A model generated the notes under the pieces. The model did not search any database. It was not told the DNA's origin and saw nothing but the letters and a program-made list of their open reading frames with translations. A program made the position numbers and the translations under genes. Below, in pieces: positions 42,222 to 42,711 of a DNA stretch of 42,711 bases. Source of the DNA: an uncultured Lachnospiraceae bacterium (lineage in GTDB: Bacteria > Bacillota > Clostridia > Lachnospirales > Lachnospiraceae); contig CANQME010000012.1 of assembly GCA_947624815.1 (NCBI GenBank), forward strand, positions 1-42,711, written 5' to 3'. Within the stretch, counting starts at the first letter, position 1. Each line of letters opens with the position of its first letter.

Positions 42222-42711
42222 ATGGCTTCAATTATCAATGGGATTTTGTACAAAGAAAACAGGAAAAGGTTTGAACAGATCCGGGCAATAGCGACTGATT
42301 TTTCTACCTATTATGTCGGTCAGAATATCATACAGGACGATATTTTTACTGTGATTGAAAACTATGCAAGGACAAAGGAAATGCCTTTGGAATGGCTGCG
42401 TTTTCCCATAGAAGACAGGGAACTGTGTGCCTGTACATTTATTCGTGGTGGACACATTTTTGTCATGATGAATTCAGGGATACCAATGTCAGAACAGATA
42501 TTTGCGGCGGCCCATGAGTTGTATCATATCTGGTGTTTTCTGGAGGATAATGACACGGAGCTGGCAAAGAGCGGCTCTATTCTGGATTCCAAAACGATAG
42601 ATGCGGAAACAACAAAGAAAGAAGAGGTGGAAGCCAACGCATTTGCCGGGATCCTTCTTGTGCCGGTAGAGGCGTTGGAGCAGCAGATCCGGATTTACCA
42701 GATCGATAAGA
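42222..42711 (+). CDS. ImmA/IrrE-family metallopeptidase (3' partial)
   Basis: At least 163 residues, continuing past the window. The zinc motif HExxH is AAHELYHIW and the downstream glutamate motif is EVEANAFAGILLVP, both in the usual order and spacing for DUF955 peptidases. ATG 42222 starts 3 bases after the XRE stop. It probably cleaves the paired repressor on a signal such as DNA damage or a partner protein. Whether an integrase follows, which would define a mobile element, cannot be seen. Confidence 0.88.
   Translation, partial: MASIINGILYKENRKRFEQIRAIATDFSTYYVGQNIIQDDIFTVIENYARTKEMPLEWLRFPIEDRELCACTFIRGGHIFVMMNSGIPMSEQIFAAAHELYHIWCFLEDNDTELAKSGSILDSKTIDAETTKKEEVEANAFAGILLVPVEALEQQIRIYQIDK

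Overview
The window looks like a chromosomal piece of a Clostridia bacterium, most likely Lachnospiraceae. The grounds are strong AGGAGG-type ribosome sites, near-consensus sigma-A promoters, an EpsG-type polymerase, and the Rpn-nuclease and AAA-ATPase/PD-(D/E)XK families common in that group. Nearly every gene reads on the plus strand. I saw no rRNA, tRNA or CRISPR array.

Region 1 (1-7420) is an acyl-activation and reduction module: the end of a FabG-like SDR, an acyl carrier protein, an AMP-forming acyl ligase, a LuxE-LuxC fusion (acyl to aldehyde), an aldo/keto reductase, a degenerate SGNH/DltD-like membrane protein and a lactate/malate dehydrogenase-like enzyme. It probably makes or attaches a small acyl-derived group on the surface glycan built by region 3.

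Region 2 (7421-15142) interrupts the glycan theme. It holds a possible single-TM micro-ORF, degenerate 20-nt direct repeats, three unrecognised membrane proteins (364, 396 and 865 aa; the last has a long coiled coil and an acidic linker), a D12-class adenine methyltransferase and a ParB/Srx-fold protein. A 28-bp motif (25/28 identical) precedes both the three-membrane-protein block and the methyltransferase. This is my best candidate for an undescribed system, perhaps a membrane-linked DNA modification or defence module.

Region 3 (15257-32897) is a surface polysaccharide locus: initiating phosphoglycosyltransferase, three GT2 enzymes, a Wzm/Wzt-type ABC exporter, a GlfT2-like galactofuranosyltransferase, a GT-C/GtrB/GtrA side-chain set, FdtA-like ketoisomerase plus FdtB-like aminotransferase plus GNAT (3-acylamino-3,6-dideoxyhexose), an acyltransferase-3, a polymerase/ligase-like membrane protein and an EpsG-type polymerase.

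Region 4 (32898-42711) is an accessory and defence island with much decay. It has a protein with two overlapping HEPN-type Rx4H motifs, an AbiEi antitoxin whose AbiEii toxin is cut to 15 codons, a type III toxin-antitoxin locus whose RNA folds on paper into three tandem covarying pseudoknots, fragments of an IS transposase, an Rpn nuclease and an AAA-ATPase, an operon of two leaderless trypsin-like proteases with a small partner, an AAA-ATPase/PD-(D/E)XK protein with an altered catalytic motif, and an XRE regulator with an ImmA/IrrE metallopeptidase running off the end. All functional statements come from reading motifs by eye; no database search was run.
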